A DNA stretch of 64,000 nt from Hyphomicrobiales bacterium (GTDB lineage: Bacteria; Pseudomonadota; Alphaproteobacteria; Rhizobiales; Rhizobiaceae), in contig UCFC01000020.1 of NCBI GenBank assembly GCA_900471515.1, positions 82,174 to 146,173 on the forward strand. The letters are read 5' to 3'. The translations under genes and the position numbers were made by a program. The notes beneath the pieces were generated by a model. The model did no database searches, was not told the DNA's origin, and was given only the letters and a program-made list of their open reading frames with translations. Positions 48,003-57,688 of the stretch are shown one piece after another (positions within the stretch are counted from its first letter, which is position 1; each line of letters starts with the position of its first letter).

Positions 48003-49496
48003 ATGTCTGCAAAATTCGAAATTTCATTCTCAAAATCGGCAAAGCTCAGCGGCGGCCTCGCGATCCTTCTGAAAACGTCGGAGGCCGACGTCGCCGCCGG
48101 GGCCGATATTGCCGATCCGGCGGGAGTGATCGCCAAGGCCTCGAAAATTGCGCGCTTCTCGGCAAAATCGCTGACTGCCCTCGACCTGGTGGCGCCGGAA
48201 GGCGCGCCTGTCGAGCGCCTCGTCGTGCTTGGCCTCGGCAAGCCGGCAGAGCTTGCCGCCCACGACTGGCTGAAGGCCGGCGGCAGTGCCGCCGCGAAAA
48301 TCAAGAACACCGACAAGGCGACGATCTTCATCGATGCGCCGGGTGCGGAAGTCGGCGCCAAGGCCGCGGCCGATTTCGCCCTCGGCATCCTGCTGCGCGC
48401 CTACAGTTTCGATACCTACAAGACGAAGAAGAACGACGAGGAGGAAAAGCAGGCGAAGTCGGTCAAGGTGACGATCGTCACGGCCGAGGCTTCCGCCGCC
48501 AAGAAGGCCTTCGCCGATGCCGAAGCGGTTGCCGACGGCGTCAATCTCGCCCGCGATCTGGTCAACGAGCCGCCGAATGCGCTCGGCCCGGTGGAATTTG
48601 CCGCCAGGGTCAAGGAGCTGGAAAAGCTGGGCGTCGAGGTGGAAATCCTCACCGAGCGCGAAATGCGCCGTCTCGGCATGGGCGCGCTGCTCGGCGTTGC
48701 CCAGGGCTCCGTCCGTCCGCCGCGCCTTGCGGTCATGCAGTGGAAGGGCGGCAAGGGCAAGGATCGGCCGATCGCCTTCATCGGCAAGGGCGTCGTCTTC
48801 GATACCGGCGGCATCTCGATCAAGCCGGCCGCCAACATGGAAGACATGAAGGGCGACATGGGCGGCGCGGCGGCCGTCACCGGGCTCATGCACACGCTCG
48901 CCGCCCGCAAGGCGGCGGTCAATGCCGTCGGCATTATCGGCCTTGTGGAAAACATGCCCGACGGCAACGCCCAGCGCCCGGGCGACATCGTCACCTCCAT
49001 GTCCGGACAGACGATCGAGATCATCAACACCGATGCGGAAGGCCGCCTCGTGCTCTGCGATGCGCTCTGGTATTGCAACGACCGCTTCAAACCGCAGTTC
49101 ATGGTCAATCTCGCGACGCTGACCGGCGCCATCATGGTTGCGCTCGGCAACAGCCATGCCGGCCTCTTCTCGAATGACGATCCCCTGTCGGCGCAGCTGA
49201 CGGCGGCCGGCCTCGTCACCAACGAGAAGCTGTGGCGCATGCCGCTCGGCAAGGAATATGACAAGATGATCGACAGCAAGTTCGCCGACATGAAGAATAC
49301 CGGCGGGCGGCTTGCCGGCTCCATCACCGCGGCGCATTTCCTCAAGCGATTCGTGCAGGAAACGCCCTGGGCGCATCTCGATATCGCCGGCACCGCCATG
49401 GGCTCGGTGCAGGACGAGATCAACCAGTCCTGGGGCTCCGGTTTCGGCGTTCGGCTGCTCGATGAGCTGGTGCGCTCGAACTACGAAACACGATGA
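48003..49496 (+). CDS. pepA: Leucyl aminopeptidase
   Basis: 497 residues, family M17. The start is ATG 48003 with GGAGAA upstream. The C-terminal catalytic domain has the metal and catalytic sequences [18 protein letters not shown] and the family signature NTDAEGRL (about residue 341). It removes N-terminal leucine and other residues in the cytoplasm and in some bacteria binds DNA. The stop overlaps the holC ATG by four bases. Confidence 0.95.
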   Translation: MSAKFEISFSKSAKLSGGLAILLKTSEADVAAGADIADPAGVIAKASKIARFSAKSLTALDLVAPEGAPVERLVVLGLGKPAELAAHDWLKAGGSAAAKIKNTDKATIFIDAPGAEVGAKAAADFALGILLRAYSFDTYKTKKNDEEEKQAKSVKVTIVTAEASAAKKAFADAEAVADGVNLARDLVNEPPNALGPVEFAARVKELEKLGVEVEILTEREMRRLGMGALLGVAQGSVRPPRLAVMQWKGGKGKDRPIAFIGKGVVFDTGGISIKPAANMEDMKGDMGGAAAVTGLMHTLAARKAAVNAVGIIGLVENMPDGNAQRPGDIVTSMSGQTIEIINTDAEGRLVLCDALWYCNDRFKPQFMVNLATLTGAIMVALGNSHAGLFSNDDPLSAQLTAAGLVTNEKLWRMPLGKEYDKMIDSKFADMKNTGGRLAGSITAAHFLKRFVQETPWAHLDIAGTAMGSVQDEINQSWGSGFGVRLLDELVRSNYETR

Positions 49497-49942
49497 CGGA
49501 AATCCTCTTCTACCACCTGACGGAATCGAAGCTGGAAGACGCGCTTCCGCCGCTGCTCGACAAAAGCGTCGAGCGCGGCTGGCGCGTCGCCGTCCAGACG
49601 AAGGAGGCCGACCGGCGCGACAAGCTCGATCAGCATCTGTGGACCTACCGGGACGACAGTTTCCTGCCGCACGGCACGGATGAGGCCGATTTCGCCGGCG
49701 ACCAGCCGGTTCTCCTGACGGTTTCTCCCGGCAATGCGAATGCGGCCACCGTCCGTTTCATCGTCGACGGCGCCGAGCCGCCGCCGGCGGCCGATTACGA
49801 GCGCATCGTCTTCATGTTCGACGGCTATGACCAGGAGCAGCTCGAAGGCGCACGCGCCCAATGGAAAAAGCTGAAAGGCGAGGGGCATAACCTCACCTAT
49901 TGGCAGCAGACGCCGGAAGGGCGGTGGGAAAAGAAGGCCTGA
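49493..49942 (+). CDS. holC: DNA polymerase III subunit chi
   Basis: 149 residues. The HolC start [21 protein letters not shown] and the stretch [16 protein letters not shown] are typical; the subunit joins the clamp loader and binds SSB. It is fused by overlap to pepA (ATGA), a conserved alphaproteobacterial pair. It is convergent with the GrpB gene. Confidence 0.93.
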   Translation: MTEILFYHLTESKLEDALPPLLDKSVERGWRVAVQTKEADRRDKLDQHLWTYRDDSFLPHGTDEADFAGDQPVLLTVSPGNANAATVRFIVDGAEPPPAADYERIVFMFDGYDQEQLEGARAQWKKLKGEGHNLTYWQQTPEGRWEKKA

Positions 49943-49956
49943 GCGGAGCGCGTCGC

Positions 49957-49979
49957 GCAAGACCGCGCGGCGGTCTTGC
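49957..49979. terminator. Hairpin between convergent holC and GrpB genes
   Basis: Perfect 10-bp stem GCAAGACCGC/GCGGTCTTGC with a 3-base loop (GCG), between the holC stop at 49942 and the grpB stop at 50002. No T-run; probably a shared transcript-end structure. Confidence 0.5.
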
Positions 49980-50001
49980 GGCCGCGACACCCTTCAGGTC
50001 G

Positions 50002-50553
50002 TCAGGCCAGGCCCGCTTCGGCCAGAACCTTGTCGATGAAATCCTTCTTCGCCTGGGTATAGGCGGCGCGGCTTTCGGCAAATTTCTGCGCCAGCCCGAT
50101 CTTCAGTTCCTCATAGGCGAGCGCGAGCGCGGGATCGTTGCGCAGCCTGTCGCGGAAGAAGATGTCGCGCCGCCAGTTGAAGCCCTGATATTCGACGACA
50201 TGGGCGAGATGCGTGCGCGTCTCGCCCGCAATGCCGCGGCCGAAGAGATGGTCGTCGGGCACGACGTCCGCGCCGGCATAGTCGTAGCCGATCGTTTCCA
50301 TCGGCCGGATGCAGGCAAGTCCGTCGTCGAGGCGGCGCACGCCGATCAGGATATCGATGATCGGCTTGGCCTTGATGCCGGGAATGGCGGTGCTGCCGAA
50401 ATGCTGGATATCGAGCGCCAGAGGGCCAAGCGCCTCGCGGATCCTGGCCTCTTCGTGCAGATAGGCCTCGTGCCATTTCTCATTGGGGTCAGACAGCCTG
50501 ACCGTCAGATGCCGAACGCCCAACCCAAACGTTTCATCCTGCTCCTGCTGCAT
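50002..50553 (-). CDS. GrpB/UPF0157 nucleotidyltransferase-fold protein
   Basis: 183 residues. The signature H-F-GSTA-IPG-x-KAKPIIDI is visible as IQHFGSTAIPG and AKPIIDILIG, followed by LFGRG and HLAHVVEYQG. The domain belongs to the nucleotidyltransferase fold related to minimal toxin-associated kinases, but no enzyme activity is established for the family. It is a single gene. Confidence 0.9.
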   Translation of the reverse strand: MQQEQDETFGLGVRHLTVRLSDPNEKWHEAYLHEEARIREALGPLALDIQHFGSTAIPGIKAKPIIDILIGVRRLDDGLACIRPMETIGYDYAGADVVPDDHLFGRGIAGETRTHLAHVVEYQGFNWRRDIFFRDRLRNDPALALAYEELKIGLAQKFAESRAAYTQAKKDFIDKVLAEAGLA

Positions 50554-50629
50554 GGAAGCGGCCCCTCAAGTGTCGGTGCCGCCATTCTAGCATTCCGCAG
50601 GCGCAATGGCATCTGCCGGCGATGGCCGA

Positions 50630-51556
50630 TCAATCGTAAAACGCTTCGACGAATTTGCGCTTGCCGAGCATGAAGGCATCGGCGACATGGCGCAGCGGCG
50701 CCAGATCCACATCCGACTTGCCGGCCTTGATGAGTTCGGCAAAGCGGCGGTAGAGCGAGGGATATTCGGCTTCCGGCGCGGAGAATTTCAGTTCTCCGTC
50801 GACCGAAAGCTTCGAGCCGCCTTCGGACAGGACCATCTGGCCGGCGGCCGTTTCCGCGATAATGTCCCAGCTCTGCTTGCCCGTCTGGCGCCAGTCGAAT
50901 TCGGCATGAACCGGAACGTAGTCGACATTGCGGAAATGCAGGTCGGCGGCGATCGGCGAGTCGCGGTTCTCGGGGAATTCCAGCGTGCCGCCACTGAGGA
51001 AGATCGCCTTGGGCAGGATATGCGTGACGATCGACAGCGCGTTGATGCCGGGATCGAAAACGCCGAGGCCGCCCGCCTGCCAGATCCATTCCTGGTTCGG
51101 GTGCCAATGGCGCACGTCTTCCTTCCAGATCACATGCATGCTCTTGATCTCGGTCGAGGCAAGGAAGGATTTCGCGGCTTCGACGGCGGCGGCATAGCGC
51201 GAATGCCAGCTTGCAAACAGGGTCGCGCCCTGCCGGTTGGCGAGGTCTTCCAGATCGGCCACTTCGCTCAGCGTCGCGCCCGGCGGCTTTTCCAGGAAAA
51301 CGTGCTTGCCGGCGACGAGCGCCTTGTAGGCCGCTTCGTAGCGGTATTGCGGCGGCATGCAGAGCGAAACGGCATCGATCGACGGTTCGGCCGCCAGCAT
51401 GTCGTCGATCGAGGTATAGGCGGTCACGCCGTCGACCGTGCCGTGGCGGCTCGCCGTCGCCACCAGCTTGAAATCGGCATTGGCGGCGATGGAGGGAAGG
51501 TGCTGGTCGCGGACGATCTTGCCGACGCCGACGATGGCGAGGTTGATGGCTGACAT
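50630..51556 (-). CDS. Gfo/Idh/MocA oxidoreductase, aldose 1-dehydrogenase-like
   Basis: 308 residues. The Rossmann start is NLAIVGVGKIVRDQHLP, the conserved EKPPG follows, and the segment WKEDVRHWHPNQEWIW plus GGLGVFDPGINALSI matches what I recall of Azospirillum L-arabinose 1-dehydrogenase and rhizobial D-galactose 1-dehydrogenase. It would oxidise an aldose to the lactone with NAD(P). No sugar-lactonase or transport gene is adjacent, so the substrate is open. ATG 51556 is chosen over 26 non-family codons upstream. Confidence 0.85.
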   Translation of the reverse strand: MSAINLAIVGVGKIVRDQHLPSIAANADFKLVATASRHGTVDGVTAYTSIDDMLAAEPSIDAVSLCMPPQYRYEAAYKALVAGKHVFLEKPPGATLSEVADLEDLANRQGATLFASWHSRYAAAVEAAKSFLASTEIKSMHVIWKEDVRHWHPNQEWIWQAGGLGVFDPGINALSIVTHILPKAIFLSGGTLEFPENRDSPIAADLHFRNVDYVPVHAEFDWRQTGKQSWDIIAETAAGQMVLSEGGSKLSVDGELKFSAPEAEYPSLYRRFAELIKAGKSDVDLAPLRHVADAFMLGKRKFVEAFYD

Positions 51557-51644
51557 GGTGAAGCTCGCGTTCGGTGTTTCGCTAAAAGTATGACTTATTG
51601 CGCGCCGTTTTATCAGAAAGCGGTCCGCGGGCAAGTCATCGCGA

Positions 51645-52475
51645 TCAGAGCGAAGCCATTTCCACCGGCGCGGAGCTCTTTTTGAATTTCAGCGTCACTA
51701 CCTTGTAGCCTTCCGCTTCGAGTTTCGAAAGCAGTGCCGGCAACATCATTGCGGTGCGCTTGTGAATGTCGTGCATCAGGATGATGCCGCGGCCGCGCTT
51801 GCGCAGCTCGTCCATCGTGCGTCTGGTGACGGCGACCGGCGTCGTATTGAAATAGTCCTTGCTGTCGATATCGACATCCATGACGACCATGTCGCGCATG
51901 GCAATGGCGGTGCGCAGCTTCCGGCTCTCGGCGAGATAGGGGAAGCGGAAGAAGTTCACGTCCTCGCCCGTCGCCTTGGTCACGGCCAGCTGGCCCTTGG
52001 CGACTTCCTTCATCGCCGCATCGAAGCTCATGGTCGCGAGATCGGCATGCCTGTAGGTATGGCTGCCGATCGCATTGCCGTCCTGCGCGATCCTGCGGGC
52101 AAGCTGCGGATGCAGTTCCGCCATTTCGCCGACCATCATGAAGGCGCCCTTCACGCCGAACCTGTCGAGCACCGCCAGAACCTTGTCCGTGCGTCCGGGG
52201 ATCGGGCCGTCATCGAAACTGAGGATCACTTCCTTGTCGTGCAGCTTCAGTTCGGAGAGGGAGGAAACCTCCAGCGTCCGTCCCGCCAGATGATGCCAGC
52301 CGCCATGGTCGGGGACGTCTGCATCCTCCTCGTCCTTCCCGGCCGGGCTCTTGCCCTCGGGCGCGATGACGGAGGACGTCTTGATCGTCTTGTCCGGTTC
52401 TGGCTGCTTGGTCGTGGCGCAACCGCAAAGGGCAAGGGTCAGCGCGATGCTGGACAAGGCGAGGAAACGATGCAT
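51645..52475 (-). CDS. Polysaccharide deacetylase family lipoprotein
   Basis: 276 residues with a lipoprotein signal (LALSSIALTLALCGC, lipidation at the second Cys). The NodB domain (about 85-265) shows LSFDDGP (catalytic Asp and metal Asp), HTYRH (metal His), RFPY and LMHDIH, so it has a full metal-dependent deacetylase site. Substrates of the family include peptidoglycan, chitin oligomers and exopolysaccharides; it cannot be chosen here. An acidic linker (DEEDADVPDHGG) follows the lipidated Cys. Confidence 0.88.
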   Translation of the reverse strand: MHRFLALSSIALTLALCGCATTKQPEPDKTIKTSSVIAPEGKSPAGKDEEDADVPDHGGWHHLAGRTLEVSSLSELKLHDKEVILSFDDGPIPGRTDKVLAVLDRFGVKGAFMMVGEMAELHPQLARRIAQDGNAIGSHTYRHADLATMSFDAAMKEVAKGQLAVTKATGEDVNFFRFPYLAESRKLRTAIAMRDMVVMDVDIDSKDYFNTTPVAVTRRTMDELRKRGRGIILMHDIHKRTAMMLPALLSKLEAEGYKVVTLKFKKSSAPVEMASL

Positions 52476-52609
52476 GAAAGGGCTCAACAAATCAGTGAAA
52501 AAGTTGAGACAACCTTTCTGATTATGGTTAACGATCGGTTGAGACCGGCCGGATCCCGGCCATGACGCGGCACTTCGCCGCGTCCAGAACAGGGGCTGTT
52601 CCGGGCAGG

Positions 52610-52638
52610 AAAAAGCCGGGCCTGCGTGGTGCCCGGCT
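52610..52638 (-). terminator. Intrinsic terminator after the ABC-F gene
   Basis: On minus AGCCGGGC-ACCACGCAG-GCCCGGCTTTTT, 25 bases past the stop at 52663. Clear stem and T-run. Confidence 0.85.
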
Positions 52639-52662
52639 CTGCGAAAATGCGGTTGCGGCGCC

Positions 52663-54543
52663 TCAGCCCGCCATCGCTTCCTCATATTCCGAGGACAGCA
52701 TCAGCCATTCTTCTTCGGCGGCGGCAAGCTTGGCGGCTGCCTCGCCGCGCTGCCTGGCCTTTTCGGCTGCCCTGGCGGGCGCCTTCTCGTAGAGCGCCGG
52801 GTCCGCAAGCTCCGCATCCAGCGTCTGAATCATTTTCTCCAGTTTGCCGGTCAAGGATTCGATTTCGTTGATCTTTTTCCTCAGCGGGGCGAGCGAGGCG
52901 CGCTTGTCGGCGTTAAGCTTGCGCTGGTCGGCCTTCGATGTCTGTTCTTCCGCCTGCTTCGGCTCGTCCTTCTTCTTGCCGGATGCGACGATCAGGTCGC
53001 GATATTCGTCCATGTCGCCTTCGAAGCTCGTCACCGTGCCGTTGTTGACCAGCCAAAGGCGGTCGACGGTCGCTTCGATCAGGTGCCGGTCGTGCGAGAT
53101 GAGGATGACCGCGCCGTCGTAATCGTTCAGCGCCTCGATCAGCGCGCGGCGGCTGTCGATGTCGAGATGGTTCGTCGGCTCGTCGAGGATCAGCAGGTTC
53201 GGCGCATGGAAGGCGGCAAGGCCCATCAGCAGGCGCGCCTTCTCCCCGCCGGAGAGATCCTTGGCCGCCGTCGCCATCTTTTCGGTCGCAAGACCCATCT
53301 GCGCGACGCGGGCGCGCACCCTGGCTTCCGGCTCGGTCGGCATCAGCCGGCGCACATGTTCCACCGGCGTCTCGTTGGGGACGAGGTCGTCGAGCTGATG
53401 CTGCGCGAAGAAGCCGATCTTCAGGCTTGGCGCCAGGCGCACTTCCCCGCTCTCCGGCGCCAGGCGCCCGGAGATGAATTTGGCGAAGGTCGACTTGCCG
53501 TTGCCGTTCGAGCCGAGCAGCGCGATGCGGTCGTCATTGTCAATGCGCAGGTTGAGCCCCTTGAGGATCGGTTTTCCGGGCTCGTAGCCGACCGCCCCGC
53601 CGCTGATCGCGACGATCGGCGAGGCCGGCTGCTTTTCCGGCTCCGGGAAGGTGATCGGCTGAACGTGATCCTCGATCACGGCGGCGACCGTGCCCATGCG
53701 CTCCAGCGCCTTGACGCGCGACTGGGCCTGTTTTGCCTTCGAGGCCTTGGCCTTGAAGCGGTCGATGAAGCTCTGCAGGTGCTTGCGCGCCGCCTCGTTC
53801 TTCGCCTTGGCCTTCATCTGCAGCTCGTCGGCCTCCGCCTTCTGCCGCTCGAACTGGTCGTAATTGCCGCGGTAGAAGGTGAGCTTCTTCTGGTCGAGAT
53901 GCACGATGGAATTGACCGCGTTGTTGAGGAGATCGCGGTCGTGGCTGATGACGATGACCGTATGCGGATAGCGGCGGATATAATCCTCCAGCCACATCGT
54001 GCCTTCGAGGTCGAGATAGTTGGTCGGCTCGTCGAGCAGCAGCAGGTCCGGTTCGGCAAAGAGCACGGAGGCGAGCGCCACGCGCATGCGCCAGCCGCCC
54101 GAGAAGGAGGAGGCGGGCCGCGCCTGCGCCTCCTGGCTGAAGCCGAGGCCGGAGAGGATGCTGGCGGCGCGCGCCTCCGCCGAATGGGCGTCGATATCGA
54201 CGAGGCGCATCTGGATTTCGGCGATCCGGTGCGGATCGGTCGCGGTCTCCGCCTCCGCCAGCAGCGCGGCGCGCTCCTTGTCGGCAGACAGCACGATCGA
54301 GATGAGCGATTCCTCCGTTCCCGGCGCTTCCTGCGCCACCTGGCCGATGCGCGCATTCTTCGGGATCGATACCGTCCCGCTCTCCGCGCCGAGATCGCCG
54401 GTGATGACGCGGAAGAGGGTGGACTTGCCGGCGCCGTTGCGCCCCACGAGCCCGGCCTTCGCGCCTGACGGCAGCGAGAGGCTGGCATGGTCGAGAAGCA
54501 GGCGGCCGGCAATGCGGGCGGAAATGTCTGAGATCGTGATCAT
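52663..54543 (-). CDS. ABC-F family ATPase, YheS-like
   Basis: 626 residues, soluble. Two ABC domains: Walker A GRNGAGKST (about 36) and GSNGNGKST (about 345), signatures FSGGWRMR and LSGGEKAR, and LLLDEPTNYLD and LILDEPTNHLD. The interdomain linker (about 235-300) and a C-terminal coiled coil (KINEIESLTGKLEKMIQTL) are typical. The family acts on the ribosome, often affecting translation of difficult sequences or antibiotic tolerance. The exact subfamily needs a tree. No membrane domain is present or expected. Confidence 0.92.
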   Translation of the reverse strand: MITISDISARIAGRLLLDHASLSLPSGAKAGLVGRNGAGKSTLFRVITGDLGAESGTVSIPKNARIGQVAQEAPGTEESLISIVLSADKERAALLAEAETATDPHRIAEIQMRLVDIDAHSAEARAASILSGLGFSQEAQARPASSFSGGWRMRVALASVLFAEPDLLLLDEPTNYLDLEGTMWLEDYIRRYPHTVIVISHDRDLLNNAVNSIVHLDQKKLTFYRGNYDQFERQKAEADELQMKAKAKNEAARKHLQSFIDRFKAKASKAKQAQSRVKALERMGTVAAVIEDHVQPITFPEPEKQPASPIVAISGGAVGYEPGKPILKGLNLRIDNDDRIALLGSNGNGKSTFAKFISGRLAPESGEVRLAPSLKIGFFAQHQLDDLVPNETPVEHVRRLMPTEPEARVRARVAQMGLATEKMATAAKDLSGGEKARLLMGLAAFHAPNLLILDEPTNHLDIDSRRALIEALNDYDGAVILISHDRHLIEATVDRLWLVNNGTVTSFEGDMDEYRDLIVASGKKKDEPKQAEEQTSKADQRKLNADKRASLAPLRKKINEIESLTGKLEKMIQTLDAELADPALYEKAPARAAEKARQRGEAAAKLAAAEEEWLMLSSEYEEAMAG

Positions 54544-54634
54544 GCGCGCGGTTTTGGCCGAAAGCCGCCGCCAAGGCAAGATGGCTCAGCGGCACCTTTG
54601 CCGCTGTCTGCCGTCGACGCTTGCGGCCGGACGC

Positions 54635-55687
54635 TCAGCGCCCGAAGGCCTGCACCGGCTGGCGCGGATTGGATTGGGCGGCAAGCAGCGCCACGCGGGC
54701 ATTGGCCTGAAGCTGGCCGGGCGTTGCCGCATCGCCGCTCAGCGTCACGCCGACCGAAATCGTCAGGCCGCCGGCTTCCGACGCGTCGGATGCCGCAAAC
54801 ACCAGATTTTCCTCGACGCAACCGCGCAGCCGCTCGCCAATCGCCAGCGCATCCTGCATGCCGACATTGGCAAAGAGGAAGGCGAATTCGTCACCCTCCG
54901 TGCGGGCAATGAAATCGTTCTTCTTCACCGTCTTGCGAAAGAGGCCGGCGAGCTTCTTCAGCAGCTTGTTGCCGGCCTGCGTGCCGTAGCGGTCGTTCAG
55001 CCCCTTGAAATCGTCGATATCGACCATGACCAGCGCGCTGCCGGCCGCGCCCTCTTCCTGGCCGTAGAGATCGTCGAGGGCGCGGTTGAGCCCGATCCGG
55101 TTCGGCAGGCCGGTGATCTTGTCGGTGACGGCCGCCGCCTGCATGGCGCAAATGCCCCGCTCCAGCGCCGTCAGTCGCTCGATATCCTCTTCCAGTTTCG
55201 CCCCGATCGTTCGTTCCGCCGCAAGGACGGCCGAAAGCGAGGAGGCGAGATAATCGACCTCCGCCATGAAGTCGGCAAGGCTCTGCTGCTCCTGCTGGCC
55301 CGAGACGGATTTGAGAATGGTCTCGCAGGCGCGCGCAAAAGCCTGGTGATGCAGCCGCCCTTCGGCGAGGCGCGACGCCGTTTGCGCGAGCATGCGGCTC
55401 GCCTCGTCCCGCGCGCGCTCGCCCGCCAGCCCATAATGGCCGACGAGCCGGTAGCGCAGCCCGAGTTCGTCCAGCGCCTCCTGCTGCGGATGCGGGCCGA
55501 GGGCGGCGATATCCTGCGCCAGCCCGCCATTGAGGCCGATCAGCGCTTCATGGAACAGTTCGTAATTGCGCGGCAGGCCGGCCACGTTCAGCCGCACCAT
55601 GTGCTGGACGACCTTCTGGCTGTCGGCGGCCGGCGTCGGCCGGGCGGCCTCGCGCCCATTCAATGCAATTGCAGCGGCAGTCTGCAT
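54635..55687 (-). CDS. Diguanylate cyclase (GGDEF variant EGDEF)
   Basis: 350 residues from ATG 55687. The N-terminal 190 residues are helical, soluble and have no recognised sensor domain. The GGDEF domain (about 190-345) has the metal and substrate residues VDIDDFKGLND and ARTEGDEFAF; EGDEF is a known active variant. No RxxD inhibitory site is visible at the usual place five residues before the signature (KKND occurs instead). It should make cyclic di-GMP. Neither domain order nor neighbours reveal the signal. Confidence 0.88.
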   Translation of the reverse strand: MQTAAAIALNGREAARPTPAADSQKVVQHMVRLNVAGLPRNYELFHEALIGLNGGLAQDIAALGPHPQQEALDELGLRYRLVGHYGLAGERARDEASRMLAQTASRLAEGRLHHQAFARACETILKSVSGQQEQQSLADFMAEVDYLASSLSAVLAAERTIGAKLEEDIERLTALERGICAMQAAAVTDKITGLPNRIGLNRALDDLYGQEEGAAGSALVMVDIDDFKGLNDRYGTQAGNKLLKKLAGLFRKTVKKNDFIARTEGDEFAFLFANVGMQDALAIGERLRGCVEENLVFAASDASEAGGLTISVGVTLSGDAATPGQLQANARVALLAAQSNPRQPVQAFGR

Positions 55688-56066
55688 GACGATCCCCTTG
55701 TTGCCATCGGTCCTCTCGGGCCATCGGCTCTCCCCTTCCGCTATGCCGGCAAGCATTTAAGAGACCTTGAATTTCCTGGCTCCGCGGGCCGGGAAGAGAT
55801 GAAACCGGTTAATGCACTCTTGCCTTCCGGGGGTGGGGGGACGCGGCGGGCATGATGGGCGCGCCGCAATGGCGGCGCATCGCCGGTCTTGCCATACGCG
55901 CCCCTGACGACCCCGCCATGGCATCGTTCGAACCTTGGCCCGATCGTCACGAGAGCCGGGGCCGCACTGTGACAGCGGCGTGAAATTGCCGGAGACCCCT
56001 TGTTTTCAGGCGATGAGGCGGGTAAAGACCGCCCACTTTTCCCCGATGAGTATGAGGATCTGAATT

Positions 56067-56489
56067 ATGGCGATTGAACGCACCTTCTCGATGATCAAGC
56101 CGGACGCAACGAGGCGCAACCTGACGGGCGCTATCACCAAGATGCTCGAAGATGCCGGCCTGCGTGTCGTCGCCTCCAAGCGCGTCTGGATGAGCAAGCG
56201 CGAAGCCGAAGGCTTCTACGCCGTTCACAAGGACCGTCCGTTCTTCGGCGAGCTTGTCGAAGGCATGACCTCCGGCCCGACCGTCGTTCAGGTTCTGGAA
56301 GGCGAGGGCGCCATCCTGAAGAACCGCGAAATCATGGGCGCGACCAACCCGGCAAACGCTGCCGAAGGCACGATCCGCAAGGTTCATGCGCTCTCGATCG
56401 GCGAAAACTCGGTCCACGGTTCCGACGCTCCGGAAACCGCTGCCCAGGAAATCAAGTACTGGTTCTCCGACACCGAAATCGTCGGCTGA
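56067..56489 (+). CDS. ndk: Nucleoside diphosphate kinase
   Basis: 140 residues. Active-site His is in [14 protein letters not shown] [12 protein letters not shown] (about residue 117), with [11 protein letters not shown] at the N-terminus. It balances nucleoside triphosphate pools. The 379-base gap upstream (55688-56066) holds the ndk promoter region; I see a small GGCGG/CCGCC hairpin around 56017-56033 and no gene. Confidence 0.97.
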   Translation: MAIERTFSMIKPDATRRNLTGAITKMLEDAGLRVVASKRVWMSKREAEGFYAVHKDRPFFGELVEGMTSGPTVVQVLEGEGAILKNREIMGATNPANAAEGTIRKVHALSIGENSVHGSDAPETAAQEIKYWFSDTEIVG

Positions 56490-56534
56490 TTCAGCGCCGG
56501 AGCATTGCTTCGGAATGCGTTGAAATGATTCATG

Positions 56535-56560
56535 AAAGCCGGGTTCGTCCCGGCTTTTTT
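56535..56560 (+). terminator. Intrinsic terminator after ndk
   Basis: AAAGCCGGG-TTCGT-CCCGGCTTTTTT, 45 bases past the ndk stop. Strong stem with a T-run; it also faces the convergent lipoprotein gene. Confidence 0.92.
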
Positions 56561-56571
56561 GTTGCCCGCGC

Positions 56572-57078
56572 TCAGGCCGGGCACTTGTCGGTATTGGAAA
56601 AATCCGTCGTCCCGTCGGGCTTGAAGACTTCCGGGTTCTTCTCATATCCGGCGCCCAGAACCAGCGGCTTGCTCGGCAGCACCGTCTGGTCGAGATCGGA
56701 TTTGAACTGCGTCTTCAGCTCCTGCAGGAGCTTGCCGTCCTTGTCGACCAGCTTCACGGTGACGCTATAGGGCCGGTCCTTGCGCACGCAATGCAGGTTC
56801 TCGCTCTGGACGGAGATCTTGTCGTCCATCGGGAAGACCTTCTGGGTCAGCACCAGCGGCTGACCGCCCTGCGGGTTCTCGAATTCGGCGACGATGGTCG
56901 ACCCGTCGGGAATGGGCGCCGTCTTCTTCAGCGTCAGCAGATAGGTGGCGCTGGCGATGCGGTAGTTGAAGACGAAGAGATGGCCCGTCACTTCCAGCAT
57001 GGTTTCGGCCTGGCGCTGGCAGGCGCAAAGCACAAGCCCTGCTGTCGCGAGCGCCGTCATGATCACACGCCGTTTCAT
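56572..57078 (-). CDS. Candidate lipoprotein of unknown function in the CGNR operon
   Basis: 168 residues. The signal-like start MKRRVIMTALATAGLVLCAC has two cysteines (18 and 20) that only weakly fit a lipobox. The mature part reads VTGHLFVFNYRIASATYLL and GSTIVAEFENPQGGQP, with beta-rich patterns and two more cysteines (NLHC, DKCPA) that could form a disulphide. I do not recognise the family. Its ATG overlaps the CGNR stop by four bases, so it is the second gene of the regulator's operon. GGAGGAGACGCC precedes it. Confidence 0.75.
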   Translation of the reverse strand: MKRRVIMTALATAGLVLCACQRQAETMLEVTGHLFVFNYRIASATYLLTLKKTAPIPDGSTIVAEFENPQGGQPLVLTQKVFPMDDKISVQSENLHCVRKDRPYSVTVKLVDKDGKLLQELKTQFKSDLDQTVLPSKPLVLGAGYEKNPEVFKPDGTTDFSNTDKCPA

Positions 57079-57623
57079 GGCGTCTCCTCCTTCTTTTTCC
57101 TCCGGTAATGCCTGTTGGCCTTGGCGCGGTTGCCGCAGACGGCCATGTCGCACCAGGCCCGGCTCCTGTTCTTGCTGCGGTCGATGAACAGCCAGCCGCA
57201 ATTGCCGCAGATCTTCATGCGCTCGGGATCGGGCATGGCGATCAGCCGCAGAACCGAATGGGCGGTCGCCGCGTCGAGCCCCTTTTCCGCAGCGCCCCGT
57301 AGCGTGCGCGCCAGCGCCTCCAGCAGTGCCGCAAGAAGCCGGTCGTCATTGCCCGCGATCACGCGCTGCCGGAAGTAGCGGTCCGTCGCTTCCCGCAGCG
57401 CGATGAAATTCGCCCTGTTCTGCGCCCCGACCGGCGCTATGTCGCCGAACAGCGCCCGTTCGGCGCAGAATTCCTGCGCCGCCTTGGGAAAGCGGTCCAT
57501 CTGCCCTTCGGCTGCGAAGCGGTCGATGCGGCGGGCCGTGTCATGGCGCAGGATAACGCTGTTGGCGACATCGAGCGCCAGTGCGCCGCCGGAAAAACGG
57601 TGTGCGGTCCAGGAAAAGCTCAT
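57075..57623 (-). CDS. CGNR zinc-finger transcriptional regulator
   Basis: 182 residues. The N-terminal ABATE-like domain (about 8-130: GGALALDVANSV, RLLAALLEALARTLRGAA) is followed by the zinc finger with CGNCGWLFIDRSKNRSRAWC and MAVCGNRAKANRHYRRKKK, which binds DNA. The ATG at 57623 has no Shine-Dalgarno sequence; TATATT lies just upstream, so a leaderless start is possible. The divergent permease gene starts 66 bases away and a 28-bp inverted repeat lies between them. Confidence 0.88.
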   Translation of the reverse strand: MSFSWTAHRFSGGALALDVANSVILRHDTARRIDRFAAEGQMDRFPKAAQEFCAERALFGDIAPVGAQNRANFIALREATDRYFRQRVIAGNDDRLLAALLEALARTLRGAAEKGLDAATAHSVLRLIAMPDPERMKICGNCGWLFIDRSKNRSRAWCDMAVCGNRAKANRHYRRKKKEETP

Positions 57624-57632
57624 ACGAAAATA

Positions 57633-57660
57633 TAACTGGTAAAACACATTTTGCCAGTTA
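57633..57660. promoter_or_regulatory. 28-bp inverted repeat, candidate operator for the CGNR regulator
   Basis: TAACTGGTAAAA - CACA - TTTTGCCAGTTA: 12-base arms with one mismatch and a 4-base centre, 10 bases from the CGNR start and 28 bases from the permease start. It overlaps the likely promoter of the regulator (TATATT at about 57628-57633) and the AT-rich region for the permease. A dimeric regulator site is the natural reading; that CGNR binds it is inferred from position. Confidence 0.65.
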
Positions 57661-57688
57661 TTATTTTGAGGTGATCTGGAGTTTCGGA

